Both the position numbers and the translations under genes were made by a program. A stretch of DNA of 64,000 nt from Chryseobacterium sp. ON_d1 (GTDB lineage Bacteria > Bacteroidota > Bacteroidia > Flavobacteriales > Weeksellaceae). Location of the stretch: contig NZ_BJTC01000002.1 of assembly GCF_006829085.1 (NCBI RefSeq), positions 1-64,000 of the forward strand, read 5' to 3'. Below, one piece after another: positions 15,431-23,611 of this stretch. Position 1 is the first letter of the stretch. Each line of letters opens with the position of its first letter. The notes under the pieces were generated by a model. It saw only the letters and a program-made list of their open reading frames with translations. It was not told where the DNA came from and made no database searches.

Positions 15431-16003
15431 TTATTGATGGAGCCTGCTTAGAGTTTCCCTTGTCACACCAAGATAGGAGGCGATCAGATGCTTGGGAACG
15501 AGATTGTACAGCTGAGGATACATGGTTAAAAGCTCCTGATATCTGAATTTTGCATCATTATTCATAAAAGAAAGCAGGCGTTTCTGCGCAGCTACATATC
15601 CTTTATTGGTTCGCCATCTGAAAAAATATTCAACCTCACGAATTTCATTACATATTTTTTCCCTGTCTTCATTGGAAATGGATAGAATTGCTGCATGTGT
15701 AATGCAGTCCACATTAATGGTAGCCCTTGTTTTGCTGTAAAGAGCATCAAAATCTGTTACCCACCAGGTAGGCATGGCAAACTGAAGAATAAACATTTTC
15801 ATATGGTCATTAAGATAAAAAGCTTTTAAGCAGCCCTCCAGAACAAAATATTCATGGTTTACAAAATCACCTTCTGCAATCAGACTTTGTCCTTTTTTTA
15901 ATGTTATCAGATTAAAATGTTCAAAAACATAATCAAATTGCTCTTCTGTAAGAGAAGTAAATTTGGAGATATGATCCTTTAATATTTCTTTGGAATTGAC
16001 CAT
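15431..16003 (-). CDS. Crp/Fnr-family transcriptional regulator
   Basis: The 190-residue protein has an N-terminal cyclic-nucleotide-binding-type barrel (about 10-115, with ITLKKGQSLIAEGDFVNHEYFVLEGCLKAF) and a shortened C-terminal HTH ending at the recognition helix LGVTRETLSRLHQ. No PRxS phosphate-binding cassette is visible, so cAMP may not be the ligand. Arg182, Glu183 and Arg187 have the same spacing as the GTGA-reading residues of E. coli CRP. It lies upstream of the yceI operon on the same strand, with a GTGA-N6-TCAC site in the 107-base gap, and is a strong candidate for that operon's regulator. Confidence 0.9.
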   Translation of the reverse strand: MVNSKEILKDHISKFTSLTEEQFDYVFEHFNLITLKKGQSLIAEGDFVNHEYFVLEGCLKAFYLNDHMKMFILQFAMPTWWVTDFDALYSKTRATINVDCITHAAILSISNEDREKICNEIREVEYFFRWRTNKGYVAAQKRLLSFMNNDAKFRYQELLTMYPQLYNLVPKHLIASYLGVTRETLSRLHQ

Positions 16004-16197
16004 GATGTATAAGAATATTCAAAAGTAAGTTTTTTCAGGATAATTTTGATTTAAAAATGATGAATAATTCCCGAGGTTGATTTACAATGGATTATGCTTT
16101 ATGGCTTAAATTTATTTTTCCTATATTTAAAGAGTACAGGTAAAAGATTGTTTTTAACAAAACGGGATTTATCACGACACATTAAAAAATTAAAACT

Positions 16198-17136
16198 ATG
16201 GGTATATATTTAGCGCCCGTTATTTTCTTCGGGCTTATTATTTTATTCGCTTCGTTTTTTGTGGTAAAACAGGAAACAGCAGCGATTATCGAACGCTTTG
16301 GAAAATTCCAGGCTGTAAAACATTCCGGTCTTCATCTTAAACTGCCAGTTATAGATCAGATTGCCAAAAGACTGAATCTGAGAATCCAGCAGCTGGATGT
16401 AATGATTGATACCAAAACACTGGATAATGTTTTCATCAAGATGAAAATTTCTGTTCAGTATCAGGTCATCAGAAACCAGGTAGGAGATGCTTATTATCGT
16501 CTGGAAAATCCTGAGAACCAGATAACCTCTTTTGTATTCGATGTGGTACGTGCTGAGGTTCCGAAGCTGAAACTCGATGATGTTTTTGTAAGGAAGGATG
16601 ATATTGCAGTGGCCGTAAAGAGCGAGCTTCAGGAAGCCATGAACAGTTACGGTTATGATATTATCAAGGCTTTGGTTACTGATATTGATCCGGACGAACA
16701 GGTAAAGCATGCGATGAACAGGATTAATGCTGCAGAAAGAGAAAAAACCGCTGCAGAATATGAATCTGAAGCCCAGAGAATCCGTATTGTAGCAGTAGCA
16801 AAAGCAGAAGCAGAATCTAAAAAGTTACAAGGGCAGGGGATTGCTGACCAACGAAGAGAAATTGCCAAAGGACTTGAAGAATCCGTAAGAATGTTGAATA
16901 ATGTGGATATTAATTCCCATGAAGCATCAGCACTTATTGTGGTGACACAGCACTATGATACTTTACATTCTGTAGGAGCAAGCAATAGAAGTAATCTTGT
17001 ACTTCTTCCCAATTCACCTACGGCAGCAAGTGGAATGCTGAATGATCTAGTGGTAGCAATGACTACTGCAAATACAGTAGGAGAAGCTACTAAAGGAAAA
17101 TATCCTGATCCACCACAAAAAGAGACTGGGTTTTAA
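16198..17136 (+). CDS. SPFH/Band 7 membrane protein
   Basis: The 312-residue stomatin/prohibitin-like protein has one N-terminal membrane helix (about 2-23) and then the SPFH domain: AAIIERFGKF, LHLKLPVIDQIAKRLNLRIQQLDV and RNQVGDAYYRLENPENQI. A long helical, Ala/Glu-rich stretch follows (about 170-240, EREKTAAEYESEAQRIRIVAVAKAEAESK). Such proteins form oligomeric membrane microdomains and often modulate proteases or channels. No NfeD partner is next to it. A strong bidirectional terminator follows 90 bases downstream. Confidence 0.93.
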   Translation: MGIYLAPVIFFGLIILFASFFVVKQETAAIIERFGKFQAVKHSGLHLKLPVIDQIAKRLNLRIQQLDVMIDTKTLDNVFIKMKISVQYQVIRNQVGDAYYRLENPENQITSFVFDVVRAEVPKLKLDDVFVRKDDIAVAVKSELQEAMNSYGYDIIKALVTDIDPDEQVKHAMNRINAAEREKTAAEYESEAQRIRIVAVAKAEAESKKLQGQGIADQRREIAKGLEESVRMLNNVDINSHEASALIVVTQHYDTLHSVGASNRSNLVLLPNSPTAASGMLNDLVVAMTTANTVGEATKGKYPDPPQKETGF

Positions 17137-17222
17137 AATAAAAAGGAAAATGAAGATATAATGGTTAACTTTTCCGGATTGACCCAAAAATAACTTCTGA
17201 CTTCTTTCTTCCCGCAAAATAA

Positions 17223-17257
17223 AAAACCGCTTCTGAAAATTCAGAAGCGGTTTTTTA
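17223..17257. terminator. Bidirectional terminator between convergent genes
   Basis: AACCGCTTCTGA (17224-17235) pairs with TCAGAAGCGGTT (17240-17251) around a 4-base loop, with A-rich DNA on the left and TTTTTT on the right. It ends both the SPFH gene and the convergent DUF4377 gene. Confidence 0.85.
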
Positions 17258-17872
17258 TTATTTCTTCGTTTTGGAAACCTGTTCTACCAATATATATTTG
17301 ATGGAAGAAGCATCTGCCGGAGGATTTTCGATTTTTTCTGTTTTTACTTTTAAAACATATTCGTAACCCGGCTCATAGGTGAAGCCTTCAATGTGGCTGT
17401 AGAAATTCGTCCAGGCTGCAGAAGTGCTTTCTTTTACCTGCATGCATTGCATACGGCCGGCTCCGGCAGAACACTCTACGGTTTGTGGACCTACGATAAT
17501 GGTTTTTTCATTGGCTGCCATTTCTGCTTTTTTCGTTTTAGAAACCTGCTTTACCAAAGTGTATTTTATGGAAGATCCATCAGCTGGCGGATTGGCAATT
17601 TTTTCCGTTTTTACTTTTAAAACATATTCATATCCCGGCTCATAAGTAAATCCTTCGATATTGCTGTAGAAATTGGTCCAGTTTCCGGAAGCGTTTTCTT
17701 TTACCTGCAGACATTTCATAGGAGCTACACCTGTACAATCTGCTGTCTGTGGTCCTACGATGAATGTTTTTTCATCACCTGCAGATGCATTGGCTGTTGT
17801 TGTACATTGCGTCATTGCGAATAATGCTAATACGGGAGCTGCCCCTTTTAGAATTGTTGCTATACTTTTCAT
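17258..17872 (-). CDS. Lipoprotein with two tandem DUF4377 domains
   Basis: From ATG 17872 (MKSIATILKG...) the protein has 204 residues. A longer start at 17908 would put charged residues before the signal peptide and is disfavoured. A lipobox-like LFAMTQC ends the signal. Two near-identical units of about 82 residues follow, each with a VGPQT start, a Cys pair, NWTNFYS or AWTNFYS, and the segment FTYEPGYEYVLKVKTEKI. This is the DUF4377 pattern, usually found once and often next to META domains. The close identity of the two units points to recent internal duplication. Confidence 0.85.
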   Translation of the reverse strand: MKSIATILKGAAPVLALFAMTQCTTTANASAGDEKTFIVGPQTADCTGVAPMKCLQVKENASGNWTNFYSNIEGFTYEPGYEYVLKVKTEKIANPPADGSSIKYTLVKQVSKTKKAEMAANEKTIIVGPQTVECSAGAGRMQCMQVKESTSAAWTNFYSHIEGFTYEPGYEYVLKVKTEKIENPPADASSIKYILVEQVSKTKK

Positions 17873-18019
17873 AAACTTGATTTTTCTCCCATACCTCACA
17901 ATTACCATGCCGAAATCGGTTTTCCTGAATTTGTAGTACTTCTGCTATTGTTTTTTACTTTTTTATTCTTTTAATTTGAATTTCTTAAGACACTAACCAA
18001 AATATAATTCTTATAAAAT

Positions 18020-20041
18020 ATGGATAATCAAATGCAAGTTGAAAATTACAGGATTCAAAAACCTGAAATATGGGCAGGAAATATCGGAGATGAGGAAATA
18101 ATAAGCCGAATCAAAGATTCAGAATTTGCCAAAAAACAAATCGATGAGGGCAGGGATTACTGCTACTTTTTAGATAAAAAATATTATACAAGCAATACGG
18201 AAAACAGTGAGTATGTCTGCATGGCCTATACGCTGAACGAACCTGGGAACCTCGAAAGAGCCTCTGTTTCCGATGTCATTGTGGAAGAGAATGAGGTATA
18301 CCAGATTCACAGGATCAGCGTTCTGAGAGACGGTGTCCTGATCGATAAGATTCCGGATACTAAAATAAAAGTCCTTGACAGTGAAAACCAGAGCAGCGGA
18401 GGTGTTTTGAGCAGTAATAAAAAGATCAATATTACGATTAAAGATCTCAGACTTTATGATGTACTGATTTTAGAGGACTCAAGGATTAAAGAATTCACAG
18501 ACCGTGATTTTCTGAGAAAAGAATTCTCCAAATATGTTTGGGTGAGTCCCGATAATTACTGGGCTTATGGCAGTTTTAAATTCACATTTATCAATGAACG
18601 TGAACAAACAATTGCTTACAAAAAAACTTTTTTCAGAGATGAACAGGGCAATGTTCTTGAACCCCAGATAAATCATTTAAAAAAAGGAGAGCGATTCGTG
18701 ATCGAAGAAGAGAATTATATCAATCCTGTAGATTCCGGGCGTGAGATTTTCCCTTATGTAGATTTTGCTACAGAAAGTAACTGGAAAGAGCTGTCCAATT
18801 ATATTGTGCCTATTTATGAAGAGATTTTTAATAAAGCTTCCTTAAAAGATTTTGCTCCAAACCTGATTGAAAAACTGGATGCCATTGCTGATCAGGATGA
18901 CAAGCTCCAGTTTGCCATAGAATATGTTCAGAACCATATCTATTATATTTTCAATGCTGATGAAATGAACGGGCATAAACCGCAGGAGCCATCAATCACG
19001 TATGAAAACAAGCAGGGCGACTGTAAGGCAAAATCAGTTTTATTAAAAGTGATCCTTGATTATATCGGAGTGGATGCATCCGTCATTCTGGTAAACTTTA
19101 ATACAGATTATTATATCAAATATTACCTGCCATCCCTGCTAAGCTTCAATCATGTGGTGGTAAAAGTGAACTACAAAGGCCAGGAATATTTTATTGATGC
19201 TACCATCCGCGATGAATTCGGGCTGATAGAGAACAGAGGATTCATGTATTTCATGCATTATCTGGAAGTGAAGAAAGATCAGGAGCTGCAGGTAAGGAAA
19301 CCTTATAAATACCCTTATTTCTGTATTGATGAAAAAGTAGATTTCACTGCAAAAGGCAATACCGGAAAGCTCACTTTGTCAACTACCTATAAAGGAAACA
19401 GGGCAAATGCCATGAGAAGGTATTTTAAAAGTACCAATAAAAGGGAAATCATAGACAGCTGGAACAGCTTTCTTTTCTATGCACTTAATTATTCGGGAGA
19501 CAGGAATGGTACAGATGTGCGAAATGTTTTCAATGACGCTGCCATTGATGTGGTAAGCGATGATAAAAGACTGAATGAAGTCAAAATTCAATATTCCGCT
19601 GTTATTGAGAATCCATACTTTGTAGATCCGCAGAAGAACCGTTTCCTGATGTATTTTGACAGAAATGTAGTGAAGGCAAGTGCAAGGGATTTCATGCATA
19701 AAGATTTACCATTCTGGCATAATTTCGACAGTGAGAAATATGAGATCAATCTGCATACCGATCATAAAATTGATACTGAAGAAAAATATACCGTCCAGGA
19801 AAGTACCATTAGCAATCCGTATTTTGATTATAAAAGCCGTAAAAAAGTGCATAAGAACGGGGCAAGTGTATACATTGAATATAGTCCTCTGATCAATATT
19901 GAAATTCCTCAGAATGAATTTGAGCAGTTCAGAACAGATCATCATACCATTGCCGACAGTAATTACGGGCTGGGAATTGATATTATTGAACCAGGGCTCA
20001 TGAACCAACTTAAATTCAGTTTTAAGAAAAAATTCAAATAG
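18020..20041 (+). CDS. DUF3857/transglutaminase-like protein
   Basis: The 673-residue protein has an N-terminal beta-rich region of the DUF3857 type (to about residue 280) and then a transglutaminase-like core with a full triad: Cys335 in KQGDCKAKS, His378 in FNHVVVKV and Asp393 in YFIDATIRDE. A C-terminal beta-sandwich region (about 440-670) follows. No signal peptide or membrane segment is seen, which is unusual for this family. It could be a protease or a cross-linking enzyme; in Bacteroidetes such proteins are often of unknown role. It is a single gene followed by a strong hairpin. Confidence 0.85.
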   Translation: MDNQMQVENYRIQKPEIWAGNIGDEEIISRIKDSEFAKKQIDEGRDYCYFLDKKYYTSNTENSEYVCMAYTLNEPGNLERASVSDVIVEENEVYQIHRISVLRDGVLIDKIPDTKIKVLDSENQSSGGVLSSNKKINITIKDLRLYDVLILEDSRIKEFTDRDFLRKEFSKYVWVSPDNYWAYGSFKFTFINEREQTIAYKKTFFRDEQGNVLEPQINHLKKGERFVIEEENYINPVDSGREIFPYVDFATESNWKELSNYIVPIYEEIFNKASLKDFAPNLIEKLDAIADQDDKLQFAIEYVQNHIYYIFNADEMNGHKPQEPSITYENKQGDCKAKSVLLKVILDYIGVDASVILVNFNTDYYIKYYLPSLLSFNHVVVKVNYKGQEYFIDATIRDEFGLIENRGFMYFMHYLEVKKDQELQVRKPYKYPYFCIDEKVDFTAKGNTGKLTLSTTYKGNRANAMRRYFKSTNKREIIDSWNSFLFYALNYSGDRNGTDVRNVFNDAAIDVVSDDKRLNEVKIQYSAVIENPYFVDPQKNRFLMYFDRNVVKASARDFMHKDLPFWHNFDSEKYEINLHTDHKIDTEEKYTVQESTISNPYFDYKSRKKVHKNGASVYIEYSPLINIEIPQNEFEQFRTDHHTIADSNYGLGIDIIEPGLMNQLKFSFKKKFK

Positions 20042-20087
20042 AAACCGAATTTTATATTCACAATTTAAAGATTAGGATTTGAAATTT

Positions 20088-20124
20088 AAGATTCAGCGGG
20101 CGGCGGAGCCGCCCGCTGAATCTT
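20088..20124 (+). terminator. Very strong GC-rich hairpin terminator
   Basis: The 17-base arm AAGATTCAGCGGGCGGC (20088-20104) pairs perfectly with its complement (20108-20124) around a 3-base loop. The GC-rich centre is unlike the surrounding AT-rich DNA. It lies 47 bases after the transglutaminase-like gene and is followed by TTATT. Confidence 0.75.
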
Positions 20125-20176
20125 TATTCTGATCATTGTATATTTGTTTAAATCATATAAAAACACAAACTTTTTG

Positions 20177-20635
20177 ATGTACAAACTGTTTTTACTTGGC
20201 TCTTTTATAGTTGTTTCTTCTTGGGTCAATGCGCAAAAATTAAATAAAGAAAATGTTATAGGGTTTTGGAAACTGAAGGAAGCTGGATTTTATGAAGGTA
20301 AAAAGAAAGTTGTAAAAGAATTCGATAACTGCCGTCTGATGAGAAATTATGCCATCAGAGAAGATGGTTTTGCTATTTATAATTATGCAGAAGGAAGTGT
20401 GGGAAACTGCAGCCCATCCGAACCAAGACTTTCTTTCTGGAGACTGGTAGACAACAGAATCCAGTTTTATGTGGATGATCATAATATCCTTGAAGAAGTG
20501 GAGGTGACAATCAATAAAGATCATACAATAACCTTTTCAAGTTATATTCCTAAACAGACAAAGGTAGAAGGAGATGCGCTCGCTGAAAAAATAGTGAACA
20601 CCGTTCACTACGACATACTCGAAAAACAATATTGA
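20177..20635 (+). CDS. Secreted lipocalin-like protein, unknown function
   Basis: From ATG 20177 the protein has 152 residues. A TTG at 20144 would add 11 residues before the signal peptide and is not favoured. The signal ends near SSWVNAQ. The mature part starts NKENVIGFWKLKEAGFYEGKK, the GxW-type start of small lipocalin-like or META-like barrels, and has four Trp/Tyr-rich strands. I do not recognise a named family. It is 21 bases before a small membrane protein gene, with which it is likely co-transcribed. Confidence 0.75.
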   Translation: MYKLFLLGSFIVVSSWVNAQKLNKENVIGFWKLKEAGFYEGKKKVVKEFDNCRLMRNYAIREDGFAIYNYAEGSVGNCSPSEPRLSFWRLVDNRIQFYVDDHNILEEVEVTINKDHTITFSSYIPKQTKVEGDALAEKIVNTVHYDILEKQY

Positions 20636-20656
20636 TAATCATTAAACCTCTGATTT

Positions 20657-21106
20657 ATGAACTATGTAACGGCAATTTATTTCCTGAATCTGGTATTATA
20701 TGCCATGTATTTCTTTGGAAGAATTGGAAGTGAGGTTGCAGTGGGCGGCCTTGATTATGCAGTTTCCGGAATTTTATCCCTTTTGCTCATCTTTGCAGGA
20801 TATCTGAACGCAAAAAAAGGAATGATCTACAGAACGGTTTTATGGATGTTTTTTGTAAATGTGTTATTATTTATCTGTTCCGGGGTGTTTGATCAGTTTG
20901 GAAGTAATTTTAATATCCTTTCCACGGGTAACAGTGACAGTTTCCTTTTTTCACTGGCTCTTCTTGTTTATAACGGATATCTTTTTCCTTTGACTGTAGT
21001 TCTTGATGGTTCTGGTCTGGCATTGATAGCTCCTGTCATATTATCATTTATTCTGCCATCATCGGGATATATGATAGGGAAGAAGCTTTATCCAAATGCC
21101 CACTAA
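20657..21106 (+). CDS. Small integral membrane protein (149 aa)
   Basis: The protein has four hydrophobic helices: about 4-22, 32-51, 59-78 and 117-140 (SGLALIAPVILSFILPSSG). No family is recognised. The start ATG is preceded by the end of the lipocalin-like gene at 21 bases, so the two genes probably act together at the inner membrane and periplasm. Confidence 0.7.
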   Translation: MNYVTAIYFLNLVLYAMYFFGRIGSEVAVGGLDYAVSGILSLLLIFAGYLNAKKGMIYRTVLWMFFVNVLLFICSGVFDQFGSNFNILSTGNSDSFLFSLALLVYNGYLFPLTVVLDGSGLALIAPVILSFILPSSGYMIGKKLYPNAH

Positions 21107-21115
21107 ATTATGGTT

Positions 21116-21139
21116 ATTGCGAACCGAAGGTGAAGCAAT
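21116..21139. repeat. Second copy of the ATTGC/GCAAT dispersed repeat
   Basis: ATTGCGAACCGAAGGTGAAGCAAT has the same arms as the copy at 302-329 and lies 10 bases after a gene stop. It is the same kind of intergenic unit. Confidence 0.4.
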
Positions 21140-21330
21140 CTCAACATTATTCATAAGCAGAAAGCTGGAAAAAGAAAAGCTGCTAAGCTTCTTACAAACT
21201 ATATGTATGTAAGACACAAGGATTTATATTCGATTTTCTTGCGCCTTAAAATATATCACGTATAAAAATTTTTTGAACTTTTGGGTTCCCAACACTTAAC
21301 ATTTTTAGTATAAAAAGTATGGGGAAAATT

Positions 21331-21672
21331 TTAAGGCTCCTGATTTTGAGTTTCACTACTGGATGTAAAGAATTTCTGCTTACCAATCAGCAATTCAAAA
21401 AACAGTCTGAAATCTGAGATCAGAGACCATAAAGGATATTTAAAAGTCGCCGGCTTATTTCTCTCAATCACGGCATGACTGAACCAGGCAAATCCGTAAC
21501 CTACGATGGGAATGTACCATAGAAATCTTTCTTTTCCTGAACTGATAACATATCCAATAACGAAAAATACGAGAAGCGTTCCGATAAAATGAAAAATGCG
21601 GGTTCCTGTTTTACGGTGTTCTGTAAGGTAAAACTGATAAAACTCTCTGTATGTTTTGATTCTTTCAGCCAT
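21331..21672 (-). CDS. DUF962/Mpo1-like membrane protein
   Basis: From ATG 21672 (MAERIKTYREFYQFYLTEHRK) the protein has 113 residues, the normal length of this family. A longer frame reaches upstream to 21789 but adds an unrelated hydrophobic stretch. His-containing motifs TEHRKTGTRIFHFIGT and GFAWFSHAVIERNKPATF are those of DUF962/Mpo1 proteins, iron-dependent dioxygenases of 2-hydroxy fatty acids in yeast. Two membrane segments are visible. A lipid-oxidation role is inferred from family only. Confidence 0.87.
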   Translation of the reverse strand: MAERIKTYREFYQFYLTEHRKTGTRIFHFIGTLLVFFVIGYVISSGKERFLWYIPIVGYGFAWFSHAVIERNKPATFKYPLWSLISDFRLFFELLIGKQKFFTSSSETQNQEP

Positions 21673-21823
21673 GGCGGTTAGTTTATGGGTTCTTATGAAG
21701 CTAAAGCAATAATTCTGCCGATTTTTATAAGATAGTAAAAAAATCAAAAAAGCAAAATCGCAAATCAGTTTATGCAACCTTTTTGCCATTTTGCCTTTTC
21801 GGAATTTTGTGTATTGCTATTGC

Positions 21824-23506
21824 TTAGCTATTTCTTAATTCTTTTCCCAGTTTGCTGTTTTTATATCCATAGCAGAAATAAATGACCATTCCGATCAGGA
21901 ACCACATTCCGAACCAGAACCAGTTCTCGTGGCTCATTCCTGTAAGAAGATACAGACATGAGCTCAGTCCAACCAATGGAATCAATGATAAATTCTTTAC
22001 AAATGCAACAACGCATAAGATCAGGTTAATGATGATAAAAAAGAAAATAGAAGCTCTGAATTCTCCTTCATTAGGATCTGACCAGTTCATTAGATTGTCA
22101 AAAAACTCCGGCTGCCATTTATAAAAAACAATTAATCCGCCAATAAAAACCACAGGAAAAATGATTTTACCGTTCACGTAAGGCAGGTGGAATCTGCCTT
22201 TGATCTTTTCCTTGGCAGGAAGAAGAAGTACCCCGGCACATACTAATACAAAGGCAAAAATAGTTCCGATACTTGTAAAGTCAAGGATAAAGGTTTTATC
22301 TGTAAAAAGAATAGGAATTCCCACTACAATCCCCGTGACAACAGTTGCATACGATGGTGTTTTATATTTAGGATGTATCTTCTGAAATCTTGCAGGCATC
22401 AGTCCGTCACGGCTCATGGCATACCAGATTCTCGGCTGCCCCATCTGAAAAACCAATAATACGGTAGTAATGGCAACGATGGCAACGAAAGAAACAACCA
22501 GTTCCATCCAGGCTACGTTAGCATTTGTTTTTTCGAATATGAATGAAAGCGGATCTCCTACACCATCAAATTTCTTATAATCCACCATTCCTGTTAATAC
22601 CAATGTTAAAGCAATATAAATTACGGTACACAATACAAGAGAGATGATCATTCCTTTCGGTAAGGTCTTCTGCGGATCTTTGGTTTCTTCAGAAAGTACG
22701 CTTAAAGCATCAAATCCAATATAGGCAAAAAATACTCCGGAAACAGCACTCATTACTCCGGCAAATCCATTAGGCATGAAGGAAGGTGTTCCTGTTGCTG
22801 GGCTTACAGGAGTCCAGTTTTCAGTATTGATGTATGCAAAACCCACCAGAATAACCAGTAGAATGACTCCCAGTTTTAAAATTACCAGAGAGTTGTTAAA
22901 GTTTTTACTTTCTTTTACTCCTACATAACAAAGCCATGTAATTAAGCCATTGATGACTAACGCCGGAATATCTACAATGAACTTCAAACTTCCGATTAGG
23001 GGAGCTGTTTTCCAGGCATTTAATAATTCTTTGTTTTCTGAACCGTACTGAACAGCTTTTCTCGCTTCAGTATAGCTGCAGGTCAGATAATCAGGGATAT
23101 GCATTCCGAGGCGTCCTAAAAAACTGGTGAAATAATCTGACCAGGAAAAGGCTACGTAAATATTTCCGAAAGAATATTCCATGATCAGGGCCCAGCCGAT
23201 GATCCAGGCAATTAATTCTCCAAAACTGGCATAGGCATATGTATAGGCAGATCCCGCCGTAGGAATTCTGCTGGCAAATTCAGCATAGCATAAAGCGGTA
23301 AACCCACAGGCAAAACCACAAATCAAATATAGAAGGATAACACCGGGACCTCCTCTGAAAACGGCTTCTCCCAAACTGCTGAAGCTTCCAGCTCCGATAA
23401 TAGCCGCAATACCAAAAAATACAATGTCCCATACACCTAAGACCCTTAAAAGTCCCGTCGAAGTATCTGTATCTGAATAGATTTTTCTTCTAAAAAGTTG
23501 ACTCAT
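21824..23506 (-). CDS. APC-family amino-acid permease
   Basis: The 560-residue inner-membrane transporter has about 12-13 helices. The conserved GIAAIIGAGSFSSLG loop in helix 1 and GFDALSVLSEETKDPQKTLPKGMI in the middle mark the cationic-amino-acid (CAT-like) branch of APC permeases. It is slightly longer than most APC proteins because of insertions around residues 140-180. The substrate is likely an amino acid; which one is unknown. A TACATTTG promoter element lies just upstream. Confidence 0.92.
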   Translation of the reverse strand: MSQLFRRKIYSDTDTSTGLLRVLGVWDIVFFGIAAIIGAGSFSSLGEAVFRGGPGVILLYLICGFACGFTALCYAEFASRIPTAGSAYTYAYASFGELIAWIIGWALIMEYSFGNIYVAFSWSDYFTSFLGRLGMHIPDYLTCSYTEARKAVQYGSENKELLNAWKTAPLIGSLKFIVDIPALVINGLITWLCYVGVKESKNFNNSLVILKLGVILLVILVGFAYINTENWTPVSPATGTPSFMPNGFAGVMSAVSGVFFAYIGFDALSVLSEETKDPQKTLPKGMIISLVLCTVIYIALTLVLTGMVDYKKFDGVGDPLSFIFEKTNANVAWMELVVSFVAIVAITTVLLVFQMGQPRIWYAMSRDGLMPARFQKIHPKYKTPSYATVVTGIVVGIPILFTDKTFILDFTSIGTIFAFVLVCAGVLLLPAKEKIKGRFHLPYVNGKIIFPVVFIGGLIVFYKWQPEFFDNLMNWSDPNEGEFRASIFFFIIINLILCVVAFVKNLSLIPLVGLSSCLYLLTGMSHENWFWFGMWFLIGMVIYFCYGYKNSKLGKELRNS

Positions 23507-23535
23507 TCAATAACTATATTTGATTTGAAAAAAAG

Positions 23536-23543
23536 CAAATGTA
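23536..23543 (-). promoter_or_regulatory. -7 element of the APC permease gene
   Basis: CAAATGTA on the plus strand is TACATTTG on the minus strand, a perfect TAnnTTTG match. It lies about 30 bases before the start codon at 23506. The -33 element is not clear. Confidence 0.42.
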
Positions 23544-23611
23544 ATGATTTTTTATTTTGATGTTAACAGTTGTTAAGAACATTTGAATAAAAATAGTTGA
23601 CCGGAAAATCT

